32,750 bases of DNA, from positions 1 through 32,750 of the forward strand of contig JBQTJM010000378.1 of NCBI GenBank assembly GCA_052387115.1, given 5' to 3'. Source of the DNA: JACCXJ01 sp052387115. Its GTDB lineage: Bacteria > Pseudomonadota > Gammaproteobacteria > JACCXJ01. The notes below the pieces were generated by a model. That model made no database searches. It was not told the origin of the DNA and saw only the letters and a list, made by a program, of their open reading frames with translations. The position numbers were made by a program, and so were the translations under genes. Of this stretch, positions 32,621 to 32,750 are shown one piece after another. How positions within the stretch are numbered: the first letter of the stretch is position 1; every line of letters starts with the position of its first letter.

Positions 32621-32750
32621 AGCAACTGGCGGGGTCGACCCCTGGTGAGTCACGAAGTCATTGTCAATCTGATCGCCAACACAACGACACGCGCAGGCTT
32701 GAAGATCCGTGCCGAACTCGATAGGGGACAGTACCCGACAGGTCAAGATC
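32621..32750 (+). pseudogene. ISAzo13-like transposase fragment
   Basis: The frame reads NWRGRPLVSHEVIVNLIANT, then TTRAGLKIRAELDRGQYPTG, to the window edge. This is the conserved C-terminal part of ISAzo13-type transposases, which normally goes on for ~25 more residues. An in-frame stop (TAA at 32618-32620) cuts off the upstream part, and the rest of the gene (N-terminal catalytic domain) is replaced by kynA's 3' flank, so this is a remnant. Runs off the window. Confidence 0.8.

Overview
The window is high-GC bacterial chromosome, most likely from a gammaproteobacterium with methylotrophic (C1) metabolism. Four things support this. LexA is E. coli-like, with its cleavage site and catalytic residues at the same positions as in E. 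coli, and it has a CTGT-N8-ACAG operator. GshA is of the E. coli type. mtdB (tetrahydromethanopterin-linked) and a FchA-type cyclohydrolase (tetrahydrofolate-linked) are divergent neighbours, as expected in methylotrophs and methanotrophs. The lineage (for example a Methylococcales-like organism) is inferred and not proven. No tRNA, rRNA or CRISPR array was seen.

Layout. 1-3.4 kb: a compact rfbBACD operon on the minus strand (dTDP-L-rhamnose) whose genes overlap by ATGA. 3.6-6.3 kb: a LysM/coiled-coil envelope protein and a GGDEF-EAL signalling protein. 6.4-10.9 kb: a lexA-imuA-orf-imuB SOS mutagenesis locus on the minus strand. dnaE2 is absent, and the locus is interrupted by a REP-flanked, frameshifted RAYT transposase and a gene fragment. 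10.1-12.2 kb: three copies of a ~95-bp palindromic miniature element that supply the start region of imuA, supply the stop codon of an isocitrate-lyase-superfamily gene, and lie just upstream of an NRDE gene. 12.2-15.2 kb: the NRDE protein and RecQ. 15.4-17.1 kb: Anbu (bacterial proteasome-like peptidase) and a transglutaminase-like protein. 17.2-21.2 kb: a DUF2459 protein, an alpha/beta hydrolase and CstA.

21.2-23.0 kb is a graveyard, AT-richer than its surroundings. It holds an IS110 transposase fragment, a DUF433/DUF5615 toxin-antitoxin pair with a frameshifted toxin, a truncated AAA+ ATPase, and a second decayed copy of the 3' end of cstA. 23.0-23.8 kb is an AbrB/VapC module. 23.9-28.1 kb carries prpC-prpD (methylcitrate pathway) and gshA. 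28.2-29.0 kb has a palindromic repeat followed by a FitA-like/VapC module. 29.2-32.6 kb holds an unknown gene downstream of mtdB, mtdB itself, divergent fchA, and tryptophan 2,3-dioxygenase. The window ends inside an ISAzo13-like transposase remnant.

The main theme is small palindromic mobile elements (at least four kinds) remodelling gene boundaries, most strikingly in and around the SOS operon. No complete novel system is demonstrated. The best leads are the unknown HTH/coiled-coil gene translationally coupled to imuA, the element-derived ImuA N terminus, and the unknown gene behind mtdB.
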